Positions 36,721 through 48,964 are shown, counted from the stretch's first letter. The stretch is 64,000 nt of DNA from Pyrus communis (GCF_963583255.1 NC_084810.1:11429853-11493852); one strand, 5' to 3'. A program made the numbers and translations. Notes: generated by a model not told the origin, from the letters alone.

Positions 36721-37329
36721 AGTGAACTAAGAAGAGTCAAACTCAGAAACAGCCATAGAACCGTAGCTTTTTTCTAATCTTGCATAGGATGGGAAGAAGA
36801 TACTAATCTTCGAAAAGAAAAAGAATTAGAATCACTCGAAGAGGTAAAAAAGGAGAATTACCTCAAGTTGAGCATCATGATGGGCAGGCAACAAAGGTTC
36901 TGTAGAATGCTGGAGAGAAGGTGTGTAAACTTGAGAATAAGAGGCTCATGAAGAAAAGTCAATCCTAATACCCTGAACCATAATATTTGGTATAACCTGT
37001 GTAGACCCATTCAAAGATCTTACTGAACTAGAAACATCACTGAGAGACAAAGAACCATTATCAATTTGGGCATAATTATCAACAGATTTAGTAGTGTCAA
37101 CATAAAAAGTATTTTCAACAAATAGAGGAATAACATAGGGAACGGTCACTAGATGTCTTGATAGAACTGTTGTTTCATTCTAAGAACTGGGAACAATTGA
37201 ATTTGTATGAAAAGGAAATACTTGTTCAACATGAACAACATGCCTGACAATGAACAACTTTTGTTTCCCTCTGTGATAACATATAACACCCTTGTACCAT
37301 AAGGTATACCTCAAACGTACACATTTCTT

Positions 37330-38494
37330 TCATCTAGTCTTTGGTTTGGTAGAAATATAGGGCCTAACATAGGGATAAACTATTTTACCAAATATTTTCA
37401 AAGAACTTAACACAGGATGAGAACCAAAAAGCTTAAAATATGGAGATTGCATATCTAAAGACTTACAAGGCATTTTATTTATGAGAAAAATGGCATGAGA
37501 ACAAGCATGAAACCAAAAGTTGCGAGGTAACTTAGCAGTAGTTACCAAAGTAATTGCAATCACATTTTGTTGAGGGGTATAAGGACAGGAAACCATATGT
37601 ATAATCCCATTAGATTCTAACAACTTCTTGAAAGCATTACTCATGTACTCACCACCACCATCAGATTGAAAGAATTTCACAGAGGCTTGAAAATGATTCT
37701 TAATGAAAGCATAAAACTTCTCAAAGATAGAATACACTTGAGATTTATAAGTAATAGGAAAAATCCAAGTGAATTGAGTAAAATCATCAATGAAACTAAC
37801 ATAGTATTTATAGCCCTTAGTGTATACAACTGGTGATGGTCTCCAAACATCACTACTAATTCTCTCAAAAGGTTTTACAAAAGTATGAGAACTAGAGGAA
37901 AATAGTTGTCTAGACATCTTGCCACACATACAAAATTCACAAACATGCTTATTTACATCAGGTTGGTAAAGAACCTTAGAGTAAGATAACATACTATTCA
38001 AGACCTCATTTCTAGGATGACCTAGTCTATGATGCCAAAGAGAAGCTTTCACCATTCATCCCAGAAAAACAGTTGGTTGTAGTAGCTTATTGTAGTTGAA
38101 GAAAAGACTCTTAGTAATGTAGTACATGCCTTCCTTACTCTTCTTCTCATTAGAACCTTCTTTTTTGCCTTATCTTGCACCCAAAAGCCAAAACTCATCA
38201 AGAATAACAAAATAATTATTATCCCTACAAAGAGTACAAACAGAAAATAAACTGCCAGCAAGTGCAGGAACATGCAAAACTGTAATAAGATTCAATGGTA
38301 AGAATTTTAATAGAGGTTGAACCAGTGCTCTTGATTGGAAGACACTCTCTATTGCCAATTGCAATCTTTTGATCTCCCTCAAAAGGTGTAACCAAATTCA
38401 AATATACCATCTCTCCAATCATATGATGTGTGGAACCAGTGTCCATTATCCAAGCATGATTGAGCTTAAAACTAGCAGAAGCATTAGCTGTCAT
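37330..38494 (-). pseudogene. Copia protease and integrase with an internal deletion
   Basis: Protease: HAWIMDTGSTHHMIG (DTGS active site) from 38494. Integrase: ASLWHHRLGHPRNEV with CEFCMCGK gives the HHCC zinc site (38055-37920). SSDVW and FFQSDGGGEYM supply the first two catalytic Asp. The third block reads YTPQQNVIAITLVTTAKLP; family members have QNGVAERKHRHI... before the TAKLP part. The conserved stretch with the catalytic Glu is therefore missing, while the frame stays open for 241 codons. The integrase could not work. Confidence 0.9.
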
Positions 38495-39720
38495 AGCAAT
38501 GAGAGAATGAGGTCGTTAAGCACCTTGAAATGCGTAGTTATTCATGTAAAAATAGTTCAATGTTGTATGACCACATTTGCCACAGATTTGTCACTTAGGA
38601 ACTGTGGCAACAGAAGTAGAAGATTAATCATTCTTGTAGAAGCAATTGGGAGCAGTGTGCTCTCTTTTGCTACAAATTTGACATTCAAGGATGATGGTTG
38701 ATTTTTTTTTTTTACCACTATTACCATTCCAAAAACTCCAAGTAGATCCCCCTTTGAATTATTACCAGCCTAATTAAAATAGCCACTAAAAGTTCTGTTG
38801 TTAAACGTGCCATTACCTCCTCCATTAAACCTCTGTCTAGAACCATTGAAACCACTATGCTTTTATTAGAATTGAAATTGGAGCTGGTGTTGTTCTGAGT
38901 AAACCCTCCATTATTTCCACTACCATTTCCATTGTTCCTTGGATATTGTCCCATAAAACAAGTACCACCATTGAAATTGTTATACTTTTGAGTGGATGAT
39001 TCTCCATGATAAAACTGCATTTGAGAACCAAAATTAAAGGACTCTTGTGGATAAAATGGTCTTTGTGCACCCATTGCAGATGATTCTCCTTGTGAAAGCA
39101 TGCTAGCCATAGGAAATGTAGGTTGAGATCTTCAGCTATCTTCTTAGCACTGAGAAGCTGAGCCCAAAATTCTTTTGGGGTGATTGGTGATTCACTAGCC
39201 ATTATTATTGCCTTGATCATGTTATATTCTGCAGGTAATCTAGCTAAGGCAGCTACAATCAAATCATTCTTAGATGCACTCTCTCTTGCAGCCAAGCCTT
39301 GATCTTTCAAATGCCTAATTCCAAGAAGATAATTCTCAACAGAATCAACCCCATTTATGATTAACCCTAGCTCAAGACACAATAGCATAACAATCAGTTA
39401 AATGAGTCCAAGCGTCATAAGTTATTTTGCTTCCAACTACATACTCAATTGCTTCATCACCCAGTGTAACAATCAATAGACTAAGTAGAGCTTTATGAAC
39501 TGTTATCTGCTCACGATATGCCTCTGTAATTTCTTTTGTAACTCCTTTCTCCAAACAAACAACATACTTGGGAGGCCAAACATTAGATTCATCAAAGTAA
39601 TCAAAAAGATCATAACCTTCAAGAATTGATCTAAATTGAAAGACCACTTTGCAAAGTTGTTATCATTCAATCGAATGGTAAGCATACCAAGTAATCCATC
39701 AATTTTCAATGGTTAAGAAG
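38495..39720 (-). pseudogene. Copia gag
   Basis: The minus-strand order is LTIRLNDNNFAKWSF (39690), then in a shifted frame LEGYDLFDYFDESNVWP and GDEAIEYVVGSKITYDAWTHL, then AALARLPAEYNMIKAII and PITPKEFWAQLLSAKKIAE, then an Asn/Gly/Gln-rich region (38721-39110). Cys/His patches of a decayed zinc knuckle follow near 38690-38570. This is a UBN2-type copia gag with at least two frameshifts and a stop. Confidence 0.85.
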
Positions 39721-40321
39721 TCATAGAAACAATTCACAGTCAAAATTATACAATTGATAGAAAGACTAGAACTAAATCACCAAATGAACTCTATATACAA
39801 ACAATAACAAGCACAGAGCTTCGTGCTCACAAATTTCAATTTCAATTACAGAGCTTCGTTCTCTCAAACTCCAAACTTCTCCAAGAATAAGCAACGAACA
39901 TAGAGCTTTGTGCTCACTGAGTCCAAGCTTCAAGAAAAATTGAGGCTTTATGTCCTAGACAACTTAATTTCTTCAATTTTCTCAAACAATTTAGGCTTAG
40001 TGCCCTAAGACAACTCTTCATGCTCAATTTTCACAGAATTCATATCAACAATTACCAAATTCATATCAAGAATCATCACAATTCAGATCTATAACAAATA
40101 GTCAAACAGATATGGTTTCATGCCTCATCATCAATTAAAGATTCAATATCAAAGAATCATAAGCTACAAATAAAAGATTCAATGAGAAACAACCTGAATT
40201 GCAACCATCGCCATAGTCGAAGAACACCGATCAACAACACCTAGAATCTTGAAATTACAGACACGAATTACACAATTCAACTCAAATTATCATTGAGACT
40301 CAGATTCGATGAAAAACCTAA

Positions 40322-40334
40322 GCTCATGATACCA
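40322..40334 (-). promoter_or_regulatory. Primer-binding site of the copia element
   Basis: Minus-strand TGGTATCATGAGC sits directly inside the 5' LTR, complementary in type to the 3' end of initiator-Met tRNA. Confidence 0.75.
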
Positions 40335-40598
40335 TAATAATAGTAGCAGAAGAAGATCTCAAGAGAGAGAAATAAGAGAGAGAAACCTCGAACAATAACC
40401 AGAAATGGAAAACTTGTACAATATCCTTTACTAAAATTTACCAGATTAGTTACAAATGAATATTCCCTTTACAATATATACTACATACAAAGCTTACAGA
40501 CTAAGCAACCTTATAACTACCCAACTCACGAGATTATGACACATGTACAACATCAAGATATGCCACATGTCTCTATTAGAATCTTACATCACTCAATA
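40333..40598 (-). repeat. 5' LTR of the copia element
   Basis: Partner of 34860-35113. The outer end ...ACTCAATA is identical and is followed by GTAAA. Confidence 0.9.
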
Positions 40599-40819
40599 GT
40601 AAACACATTTTAGTCGAATGGAGATTCTTTTTTCTTTTTTCTTTTTTACTGTTGTAATTTATATCATTGTTTCGATATTAAAAAAAAAGGTTATTTTGTT
40701 GCATTCATTTATGTTACATAGGAAATCTATAGTTGAAAACCCAATAATACGAAAAAATAATCTTATTTTGCCTTGCGTTCTTTGTTCTCTTTTTCTTTTC
40801 CTTTTTTGGATGCCTATAG

Positions 40820-41024
40820 ATGTGCTGAATTATGAGGAAGATATAGCCACCGACACAATAAAAGCAGCAACAAATCCAAGGGTAGCCAACCACGTCCTCA
40901 TTTGTAGACCACAAGGAAGCGTTATATCTCAGTTGGATTTGATTTCTTGTTGGAAGAAGAAGACCAAACAGACTTTTAGAAGGATTCATATCCTAGAACA
41001 AGAAATCCTCAAGCACTCTTAAGA
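40820..41024 (+). pseudogene. NmrA/isoflavone-reductase-like gene, penultimate exon
   Basis: After a T-rich intron ending CCTATAG the frame reads VLNYEEDIATDTIKAATNPR, then HVLICRPQGSVISQLDLISCW and KKTKQTFRRIHILEQEILK. This is the C-terminal half of the plant PCBER / isoflavone reductase / leucoanthocyanidin-reductase-like family (atypical SDR, NADPH-dependent phenolic reductases; the usual pattern is EEDIATYTIKA..DPR). A stop TAA at 41020-41022 falls where the family has LSE, and GTAAGA (41025) is the likely donor. Upstream exons are absent: the copia LTR abuts the intron 221 bp upstream. The longer ORF starting at 40618 is only read-through of the intron. Confidence 0.8.
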
Positions 41025-41308
41025 GTAAGAATAATTCTAATCTACATACAACTGCATATTAAAGTAAAGATAGTGGGTTCATATATCATACCTTCCTCTA
41101 TGGATACTCAGAATATGTTTCTTGCAGTTTTAACAACAAAAAAAAAAGAAAAACAACATTTAATTTCACTTTTTCTTCGTTATGTTAGAGAAAAACGAAG
41201 GTGAACCTATTATAATTCTAATTCATTTGATTTTTTGAATCATATGGATGGTGATGATCTCATTTATTATTTTTTTTGTTTGAAGAATTTTGCTTCAATT
41301 TCCTGCAG

Positions 41309-41502
41309 CCCTTCCTCCCCTAGACAATGTATGTGCGGCAGTCATTTACAGTGTATTCATCAAAGGTCAGATGAGGATTGAACTCTTAGCGAATGACCTA
41401 GAGGCCTCATAATTATATCCTGATTAGAAGTACACTTCCATTAATAACTTTCTTGATATTTGCTTGGTTGATCCTCCCAAGCCAAAATTAGCATTATTTT
41501 AA
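41309..41502 (+). pseudogene. NmrA/isoflavone-reductase-like gene, last exon
   Basis: After the acceptor TTCCTGCAG the frame reads LPPLDNVCAAVIYSVFIKGQ, then ANDLEAS, a stop (41410-41412), LYPD, a stop (41425-41427), KYTSINNFLDICLVDPPKPK and LALF with a normal stop at 41500-41502. Family members have NDLEASKLYPDYKYT..., so the two nonsense changes replace K and Y. Together with the exon upstream this is the 3' end of a single-copy-type plant gene, well preserved but dead. Confidence 0.85.
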
Positions 41503-42377
41503 ATAGCTTCCTTGACATTTGTTTGTTTAAAGTATTATTGTAATTTCTTTTTGTTTAACAATGTAATTATATAATTACGGCTTTATATGCTATAACATTG
41601 AGCTTATATCGTCAAAGAAGTGATTCCTCACTTATTTTCTCCTTATGCTCACTCAAGTAAATTTCTATACCTTGATTTTCTGTTGATTTTATTTAATCCA
41701 ACAACTAGAAATAAACATAAGCGTACACATAAAGAAAAAAGTGGACGGAAATCGTTTCCTTGTATATGTTTAGCTTCTCTCCGTATGACATTAGTGATCA
41801 TTTGTCTCCATGCATGTTTTGTGGTGGTGTGGTATGGAAGCGTCTCTTTTCAATGTAGTATGATTGAACACGAGAAAGATATATGTAGATAACAAACATC
41901 AAATACTAATATTTTGTTTGTATGAAATTGACGGGACATAATTTTTGTCCAAATTAATGAGTAAATGCCTAATTTTTATAAAAGACTCTAGGTTACCAGT
42001 TAGGCAGTTGCACCACAAACCTAAAGTAGCAAGGAAGACAAAAAAGATACCAAAATTTACTAAATAAATGCTTCAAAATTAATGGTGTCTAGAAATTTTA
42101 ACTAATTGAAAAATTAATGATAAATCTCTATTGATTAATTCGTCATCATAGCACAATATGAGCTAAACCACGTTAAATGTTTCAATGACCAACTTCATCC
42201 AATTTTCCGTCACTTGAGAGGTATGTAACACATTTTTGAGGACATAAAGTCTTCACTAATAGTCTCAAAGATACGCATATTGCTCTTCAATGTTTCATTG
42301 TCAAGCAGTGGAAAACGGTTTAGCCCTCAAAAGTGAGTCACAGTAGTCACACAATACACCCTTTGATTAAAAATTAA
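41503..42377. other. Downstream flank of the reductase pseudogene
   Basis: AT-rich. The first part may be its 3' UTR. A 90-aa ORF at 41620-41892 has no recognised features. Nothing else is supported. Confidence 0.35.
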
Positions 42378-42527
42378 ATGATATCGCCACTTAGTATAAC
42401 AGTCTAGTGGTATTCCTCTTTACTTGCAAGTGAGAGGCCTTAGGTTCGACTCTCACGAAAGACAAATTTGAATCACAGTATTGCTACCCCTCCTCCTTAG
42501 TGTAGACAATATCGTTTGTTAAAAAAA
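42378..42527 (+). mobile_element. tRNA-derived SINE
   Basis: A short element with pol III promoter boxes: A-box-like AGTCTAGTGGTA (42401-42412) and B box GGTTCGACTC (42443-42452), 30 bp apart. It ends in a T/A-rich tail near 42513-42527. The TAACAGTCTAGTGGTATT head and the TTGCTACCCCTCC body look like the tRNA-related SINEs of fruit trees. It is not a tRNA gene because no cloverleaf can be closed. Confidence 0.65.
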
Positions 42528-42554
42528 GAAAAATTAAATAAGATTGGTTAAGAT

Positions 42555-42860
42555 CACTACTAAGAATAACTTCTTGGGTGACGAAGGGAAAAGCGTCGCA
42601 CAAGGGCCAAAACCGTCCTCGGAAACATTGGGCGGCGAAAAGAGCGTTGCACAAATTCTGTCACACAAAGCTCATGACGTCAGGCATTGAGCGACAGAAC
42701 TGGTGGTCGTTGCGCATAGCTAGTGATGAAACTGGGGTTCGACCCCCAAGCTCTTGCGCGATGAACATATGGCATCGACCCACAAACACTTGCGCGACGA
42801 ACATACAGGTTCGACCCACAAACTCTTGCGCGACGGATATAAAGGCCATCACAGTAAGAT
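42555..42860 (-). repeat. CACTA left terminal and subterminal repeats
   Basis: After the CACTA terminus, CTTGCGCGACGAACATA-type units recur about every 36 bp near 42752-42840 (GCTCTTGCGCGATGAAC, CACTTGCGCGACGAAC, CTCTTGCGCGACGG), each preceded by GTTCGACCC or CATCGACCC. These are expected binding sites of the accessory transposition protein. Confidence 0.75.
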
Positions 42861-43089
42861 TTTAAAATTAGTTTTCTAAATTATTTATTATTTATATTTA
42901 AATTAGTTTTTTAAATAACTTATTATTATTTTTTTCGTTTATGTAAAAATGAATTTAATGAAATTAAAAATAGAAAATGTAAAGAAGAATATTGAATTAA
43001 AAAAATTATTGTAAATGTACATACAATGGAAAAAAAATATTTTAATTTGAAAACAATTTAAAACAAAACTAAAAAAAAGTAGTCCTTGA

Positions 43090-45514
43090 CGTCACAATCG
43101 CCGGCTAGTGGTGTTGTTGCTGTGTCGGGGGGCTGGGAGGTTGTTTTTGGAGTTGGTTCAACGTCGGGGAAGTGAACGGCAAAGATTTGAAGTGCGCGAC
43201 ATATTTGGTTCATCAAATTGTTTTGGGCCACAATCTGATCCTTCAAGCCCGCCACTTCAGATGTCATCGTTTGGACCTCTTCAGTTCTCTGCCTTGAGGA
43301 TAAGGCAGACGGGTCCCGAATGCGAGCTTTCCTAAGCCCTCGGTGAACATTCCCATGCCGACGATCAAGGGTCTGATCAAGCGTGTCTGTCATGATCTAA
43401 AACCCAGCATCCTCAAGGGGAAACACTTCCTCAATTAGGGTCTCTAAGGGAAGCTGGGAAGCCACCTCCTCCGGAACGGTCTGGCCTTTCTCCACCATGG
43501 TGGACTAGAAAAATGAAATAAACAAATTAATTTGATATACATGTAATTAATATTAATACTAATTGAATATTAAAAATTTGAAATAACTTACATGAAGCTG
43601 CTCCGTCAGCTCATCCCCGGGCCAAACGTACACCTCCTTGAACATGTCAATTTCAGGAAACTTTGACCCCCCCTGAAAAAATTTAAAAAGTGTTAATATA
43701 GATTACCAATTGTGTAATAAAGAGTAAAAAGAATGAAAACTTAAAATAAATGTACGGTTACCTTACATCGCTCCTCCAACCTATAAGAGAAGCGTCATGA
43801 GCCAGATCGGTGAAGAAGTTTCTTCTTCGACCGATTTATTGAGTTTTCCTTCACTTTTTTCTGTTGAATTAAAAAAACGTATTAGTTTAGATATTTATAA
43901 CAAATGAATGAAAAAATGAAAATTTTATTTAAAATTGTAAATTTTTTTATTAATATATTATTGAAATATATATTATATGTACCAGGTATTTCTCGGCCGC
44001 AAAGCCACTCCCATTCATCCCGACGGTCCACCAACTCGATAGGGCACCCAACTTCTAGAGCGACCTACGGACCGTCATATAGCTCATAATACTTGTGGAG
44101 GTCGCTCTTCCATTGAGTGAACCTACTGGAGCAAAGGTCGTTGATGTACTGCATTTGATTGGCAACGAGGTTGGAGAGCTCATAGTGATGCTACAAAACT
44201 CAACAAATAAAAAGTAGTTAAAATTTATAGTCTTTGTATACTTTAATAAAAATTTAGTATTTGAGCTTGAAAATACTTACCGATAATTCATGAAGAATGG
44301 CTTCCTTGGTTTCTTCTGGGACAACTCTCCATGACTCCCACATGAGGGGGCAATAGTTCCTGATAACCAAGCCAACATCAGTGGCCAACGCACTATGCTG
44401 CTCATTTATTGCAGTCGCACGGTGTTGAGGATCCCACGTAATGGTGATCTTCTCAGTTATGGTGCGAGTGGTCTATGTCGTCTTAAGTAGTTTGCAAGGG
44501 CCCCTGGTTTTTTTTTTTTTTTTTTTGACCTACCAAATAAATAAAGTAAACATTAGACGAATTCTAGTTTCTGCTGAAAATTCAGCAGAACGTCCCCTAA
44601 AACTATAACATACACAAACAACACATCCACCCAACAATTCAAACAATTTATACCAATTGGGGACGTTAAAACAAAATTTACAACTTGTTGATATGACTTC
44701 AACTTACTCAGTGCTACTTAACAATAATTAATATAGGTCAAAATCACAATTCAAATTAACTAGCTAGCATGCATGTTATTCTCTGCATAAATTAAAGGTA
44801 TCAGCTCATCGTTGACAAAGAAAGATGTAAAGCAGGTTGATTGCTATTTAGCTTAGCATATTCAGAAGAATATAACAATCTTTTGCAGCTACATATCAAA
44901 CTGTTCAAACCAATAAAATCCACACCTATTTTTCTCAGTAAAAGTAGTTGGAAAAATGGTTATATGTGTGTGTGTTCGCGCACACGCATTGGACAAACAA
45001 TTCAAAATAATACAAATACTCTAGTTGCAACATAGCTTAAGACTGGTAAACATTTGTATCCATTAATGGAGACTATTCTGAATTAATGTTTGCAGTCAAT
45101 TTGCAAGCCAAAACTTAAGAAAATATTAGAAAGCACATGTGCCACTCGTATATTTGTAAGGAACATATCATTATGGCTATGAATAAAGATGAAACAAGAA
45201 GCAAGCTTATCAATGGACAGAGCAAGCTTACCTGTCTAGGACCTTTCTTCATGGACAGAGGAAGCCTCACCAGACGACTGAGCCTTATCAGAACTCCGAG
45301 GCCGTCGATGAGTCCGTCAGGTGCTTTGAACAACATGCGTCACCGAAGAAGTCGATGATGCAGGAGGCATAGACACCGTTGGCCCCAAAGGTGTGACCGG
45401 AGGGACACCCGCCGTGCCGATATCAGGTGTGGAGGTGGCAGCAGCATTACCTCCTAGATAAGGTGTCTGACTGCCCCTATTAGCTGCCCACCGATTTGAT
45501 ATTAAGTTTGACAT
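43090..45514 (-). pseudogene. Ptta/En/Spm-type CACTA accessory transposase gene
   Basis: A multi-exon minus-strand gene. Probable exon 1 is 45514 to about 45230 (MSNLISNRWAANRGSQTPYL, Pro/Ser/Thr-rich, two in-frame stops, donor GTAAGC). A Ptta domain exon follows at about 44520-44281 (ITITWDPQHRATAINEQHSA, CPLMWESWRVVPEETKEAIL, donor GTAAGT). Next is 44190 to about 43985 (SSRFTQWKSDLHKYYELYD, EWEWLCGREIP), then near 43862-43767 (KENSINRSKKKLLHRSGS), near 43675-43590 (DMFKEVYVWPGDELTEQ), and a coiled-coil C-terminus at 43503-43090 (QRTEEVQTMTSEVAGLKDQI). It corresponds to the TNPA-like subterminal-repeat-binding partner. A stop at 43390s and those in exon 1 suggest it is no longer functional. 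Confidence 0.8.
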
Positions 45515-45529
45515 CTACAAAAACAATCA

Positions 45530-45754
45530 TGAATCTGTTTAGATATCATCTTATTATATGCATTTTATTTCACATATATAAGGTGAATGAAAACATGCGA
45601 TAAGAATAAAAAGGAGTATTGCAAGGAACATGTTTATTCATAAAAACAAACAAACAAATTGACCCATCTACAATAATATTCAAATGCATGCCATGACAAA
45701 GTTAAAACCAACATAGTTTCAAATCAATAATCTTCAAACACTTTTGGGCATACA
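45530..45754. other. Intron or spacer of the CACTA
   Basis: AT-rich; nothing recognised. Confidence 0.3.
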
Positions 45755-46010
45755 ACATTTTTATGCACTGAAGAAGATCACTTATAGATGCGATGAAGAA
45801 CTCAGAAAAAGAGAAAATAGAAGAATCTTGCAATCTTTCTAAAAAATCTCAGAGTTGGTTACAAAGAATATTCTCACCACTATTTATACTAGATACAAAT
45901 CTTAATGACTAAGCAATCCTTATAACTACCCAACTCACTACATTATGACACATGTAATACATCTACCAATGACCCATGTCATCATCTAAAACCATCCATA
46001 TCACTCAATA
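45755..46010 (-). repeat. Solo LTR related to the copia element at 34860-40598
   Basis: It shares TGAAGAAGATC, GACTAAGCAA-CCTTATAACTACCC, CATTATGACACATGTA and the terminal CACTCAATA with that element's LTRs, in the same order and strand. No internal region adjoins it. The left edge is approximate and no target duplication was found. Confidence 0.75.
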
Positions 46011-48380
46011 CCTTGGTGCGAATTCGAATAAAAATAATGGAAAGAGTATGAGGACATGAACTTATATATCATTTATTTGATTAAGAGGCCAAGAATGAAA
46101 TTATGAAATTAAGTGTTGAACCCTCAACCATGAGCAAATTACATTTGTGAGGAGAAAGATGCTATTTAGACCCGGAAGTAATAACCATTAGATATTCTAA
46201 ATTTAAATCTCACGATTGACAAACATACGATTAAAAAGTTGGATTATATCCCTCATGCATATATTGCCAATATGAAATTTAAAGGTATCAGAGAATCCGA
46301 ATAACCAGCAAAATGTCATTGTCATAGTCATGATTGATCCCTAAGAACATCTGATATGGATTTTAGGTAGCTGATCACAAGGCATATCTTATTAACTTCT
46401 TTACGTATATATATGTTATGCTAACAAGAAGTAAGATAGGTTTTTACAAGGGTTGGTTCAGAATTCAGATATAAAATTCTATTCTAGCATGGCTTGTTTT
46501 ACAAGTCACACCAACAAAAACATGATCCCAAGTTAGGTAAATATGTATTGGAGCACTAAATATTTATCTACATGTACAAACTAAGGGTAATATCATTCAA
46601 TGTTTTAGACCTAGAAGCCCACAAGGAATAAAAAAATAACTGTCCTAAGGTGAAGCCACAGTGTCTTCTTTATTCTAAAGTTTCCCTATTTATACTCCAC
46701 CAAACCACCAAAAAGAAAAGCCAAAAAAGCACACTTTCACAAGGTGATCAATATCTTGTTCTATAAACTCATGGAGGCAACACCATATGTTAAATAAATA
46801 TCAGGATCAGAACTTGACATTAACATATATAAACGTTGTTAAAAACAATGTGATGAATAAACTATGAGCAATCAGCTCTAGAAGGATAACATATAGCAAT
46901 GCGAAAAAGTAAGCAGGCTTAAGAAGAAAAATAATGGACAATACATGCAATATCCTTCAGTACCAGAAAAGTTGCTCAGTTGCTTGGTAAATTGTTTAAC
47001 TCCTTTATTAGAGCAATGGTCTCCAATGCCTGTCATGATGAATGAAGCATTAGAATGCAGAAAGAGCGTAAGAATGCAATAGTAAATAATGGTAAAAGAA
47101 GAAATGAATTCTTAGTTTCAATGATCTACAAAGTTAATAAAATCCAGGAAAGAACCACTCAAATATATAAAAGGAGACTAAAAGCAGAACTAAAATGGAT
47201 GATGTTCATAATCCAACCAAAAACACTTGACAACTAATATTAGATTGACCAAATTCAAAGGAAACTAGGTATCTATAAATGTCAAACTTCTTTTCAAACA
47301 TACAACACAGAACACTTGCACTACTCCAAAATGTTCTTTGTGAGGTCATTCTCACGGGTCAAGATTGAATTAGTACATTAGATTATGCAGAGTTTATTGA
47401 ATGCACTAGTTAATTGGCTAACATGGAGGTTCTGACAATCATCAAATGAAAAATATATCATACTACCTATGCTTCACAAAAACACATTGGGTTCATTTTC
47501 AAACTCAGACAGACTCTCTCTTGAGACACTACTTACCACTTGAATTATAATTTTAGAGGCTGGTTTACATGCCAAATCTTCCTCGTAATTCGAATTAGTC
47601 TGCTGCAGTTAGATGAGGCATGCCCAGGCAACCAACAGATATAGTGGTAACCATCCAGCAGTAGTTTTTATTATCTTTTTTGGCTCCACATGCCATTTTG
47701 TTTTGTAATTTTCTCAGCAGTTTTTCTTGGTAATTAACTTCAAAAAGAATCCATTTGGTTCATGCTACAGAAAGAAAAAGTCACTTCAAAAAGCAACGCC
47801 ATACATAAACCTATGAAATAAGATATATGCTTTTGATTCATTATGCAGCTGGTATTTAATTGGTTTACTATGATGAGTGTAAGGTTTTCGATTTGATACT
47901 GCTAGATTATAATGGTTCTGTGTAACTGAATTTATTGGACTTGACCATTTTTCTCTTACTTGATTGCTTGTAAGTAGTTACAAAAACCAACCTGTCTTCC
48001 TTGCTTTGACATGAATATTTTATCCAAAACTAGATTGTAATGGTATAGCTACATGCACAGAGATTTAACCCTTGTGTTGGACATAAAAAATCCTTTATTT
48101 GCACATAAAAGATCCTCAGATTTAACCCTAAGATCCAAATATAAGCAAACTTTATTTGCACATACAAAATCCTTGAAACTACAACCTGGGATGAATGTAT
48201 AGCTACATGCACGGAGATTTAACCCAGGATTCCCAATTCCAACCCTGAATCCTTAACCCAGGCTTCCTAATTCCAACCCTAAATTCCTAAATGTTGAGAT
48301 TAGAACAATTCAATATAAAATTTGAGAAAATTGCAATTATAAATAATTGAATTAAGGGAGATGAATTAAGGGAGACTGGG
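46011..48380. other. Unassigned AT-rich stretch inside the CACTA territory
   Basis: About 2.4 kb without a supportable gene. It may be a long intron or the 5' region of the Ptta gene. The ORFs at 47055-47237 and 48030-48212 have no features. Confidence 0.35.
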
Positions 48381-48384
48381 TGCT

Positions 48385-48625
48385 TACCTAGTAATGTTGT
48401 GGCGGTGGGGAGAGGGTGAGGCGTTGGAGTGCGGCAGATGCGATAGGGAGATTAGCAGAGAGACAAAGAAATAGAGAGAGTGTGAGAGAGGGAGAAAGGA
48501 GCTTGAGATAGTGATTCTGAGATAGACAGAGTGGGAGAGAGGGAGAGAGGAGCTTGAGAGAATCGGACAAAATCGAGAGAGATTGAGTGAGTTTGAGATA
48601 GAGAGAGAGAGAGAGAGAGAGTTAA
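48385..48625 (-). promoter_or_regulatory. Pyrimidine-rich 5' leader exon with (GA)n
   Basis: On the minus strand this is a CT-rich stretch ending CATTACTAG followed by GTAAGC, a good splice donor. A (GA) microsatellite lies at about 48596-48622. Together with the TTGCGTGACGAGG repeats just upstream (48680 on), it looks like the promoter and leader exon of the Ptta transcript. The 60-aa ORF within is low-complexity. Confidence 0.4.
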
Positions 48626-48639
48626 TTAAGGCACCGAAT

Positions 48640-48800
48640 TAAAAACGCGCCCAATTTTGGCACAAAAAATCAAATTTTTACATGTTTGCGTGACGAGGGT
48701 GTTTAAACTTTTGTCGTGCCACTAGTTTTTTTTTTTTTTTTTTTTTAAACGAATTTTAAAATATTTGCGCAACAAACATTTATAAAACAACGTAGCGCAA
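48640..48800. repeat. CACTA subterminal-type repeats, internal cluster
   Basis: It contains GTTTGCGTGACGAGG, CTTTTGTCGTGCCACTAG, a T run (about 48727-48748), ATTTGCGCAACAAAC and GTAGCGCAAAT. The presence of a subterminal cluster and a CACTAG between the two transposase genes suggests an element junction here. Confidence 0.55.
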
Positions 48801-48964
48801 ATCTATAAATTTAACTTATTTTTTGGTTTAAATAATTAAATAAATTTAAAAAAAATAATAATTTTGTTACAAATTTTAAATGAAACTTTTGTTTGTATAC
48901 AAAATAAATATCATTCAATACATATCATTACATTTACATCACAATTTTTTATTAATCCTTGTCT

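Larger units (their letters stand above)
34860..40598 (-). mobile_element. Ty1/copia element with two LTRs, minus strand
   Basis: LTRs lie at 34860-35113 (3', 254 bp) and 40333-40598 (5', about 266 bp). Minus-strand LTR starts are TATTGAGTGATGTAAGATTC. GTAAA flanks both outer ends (34855-34859 and 40599-40603), a candidate 5-bp target duplication. The primer-binding site TGGTATCATGAGC (40322-40334) resembles the initiator-Met tRNA type. The polypurine tract GAGGAGGGA is at 35114-35122. The internal order gag, protease, integrase, RT, RNase H is the copia order. Several stops and shifts, plus a deletion in integrase, make it non-autonomous. Confidence 0.93.

Noticed and set aside
40618..40819. 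N-terminal 67 residues of the ORF ending in the reductase exon, looking like a signal or membrane segment
   Set aside because: Phe/Lys-rich translation of a T-rich intron; the splice acceptor at 40819 separates it from the exon.
42401..42452. A tRNA gene (A and B boxes)
   Set aside because: Boxes are present but no acceptor stem or anticodon arm can be formed, and a SINE body with A/T tail follows.
48388..48570. 60-aa Ser/Leu-rich minus-strand ORF
   Set aside because: It is translation of a CT-rich leader with simple repeats and ends at a splice donor.
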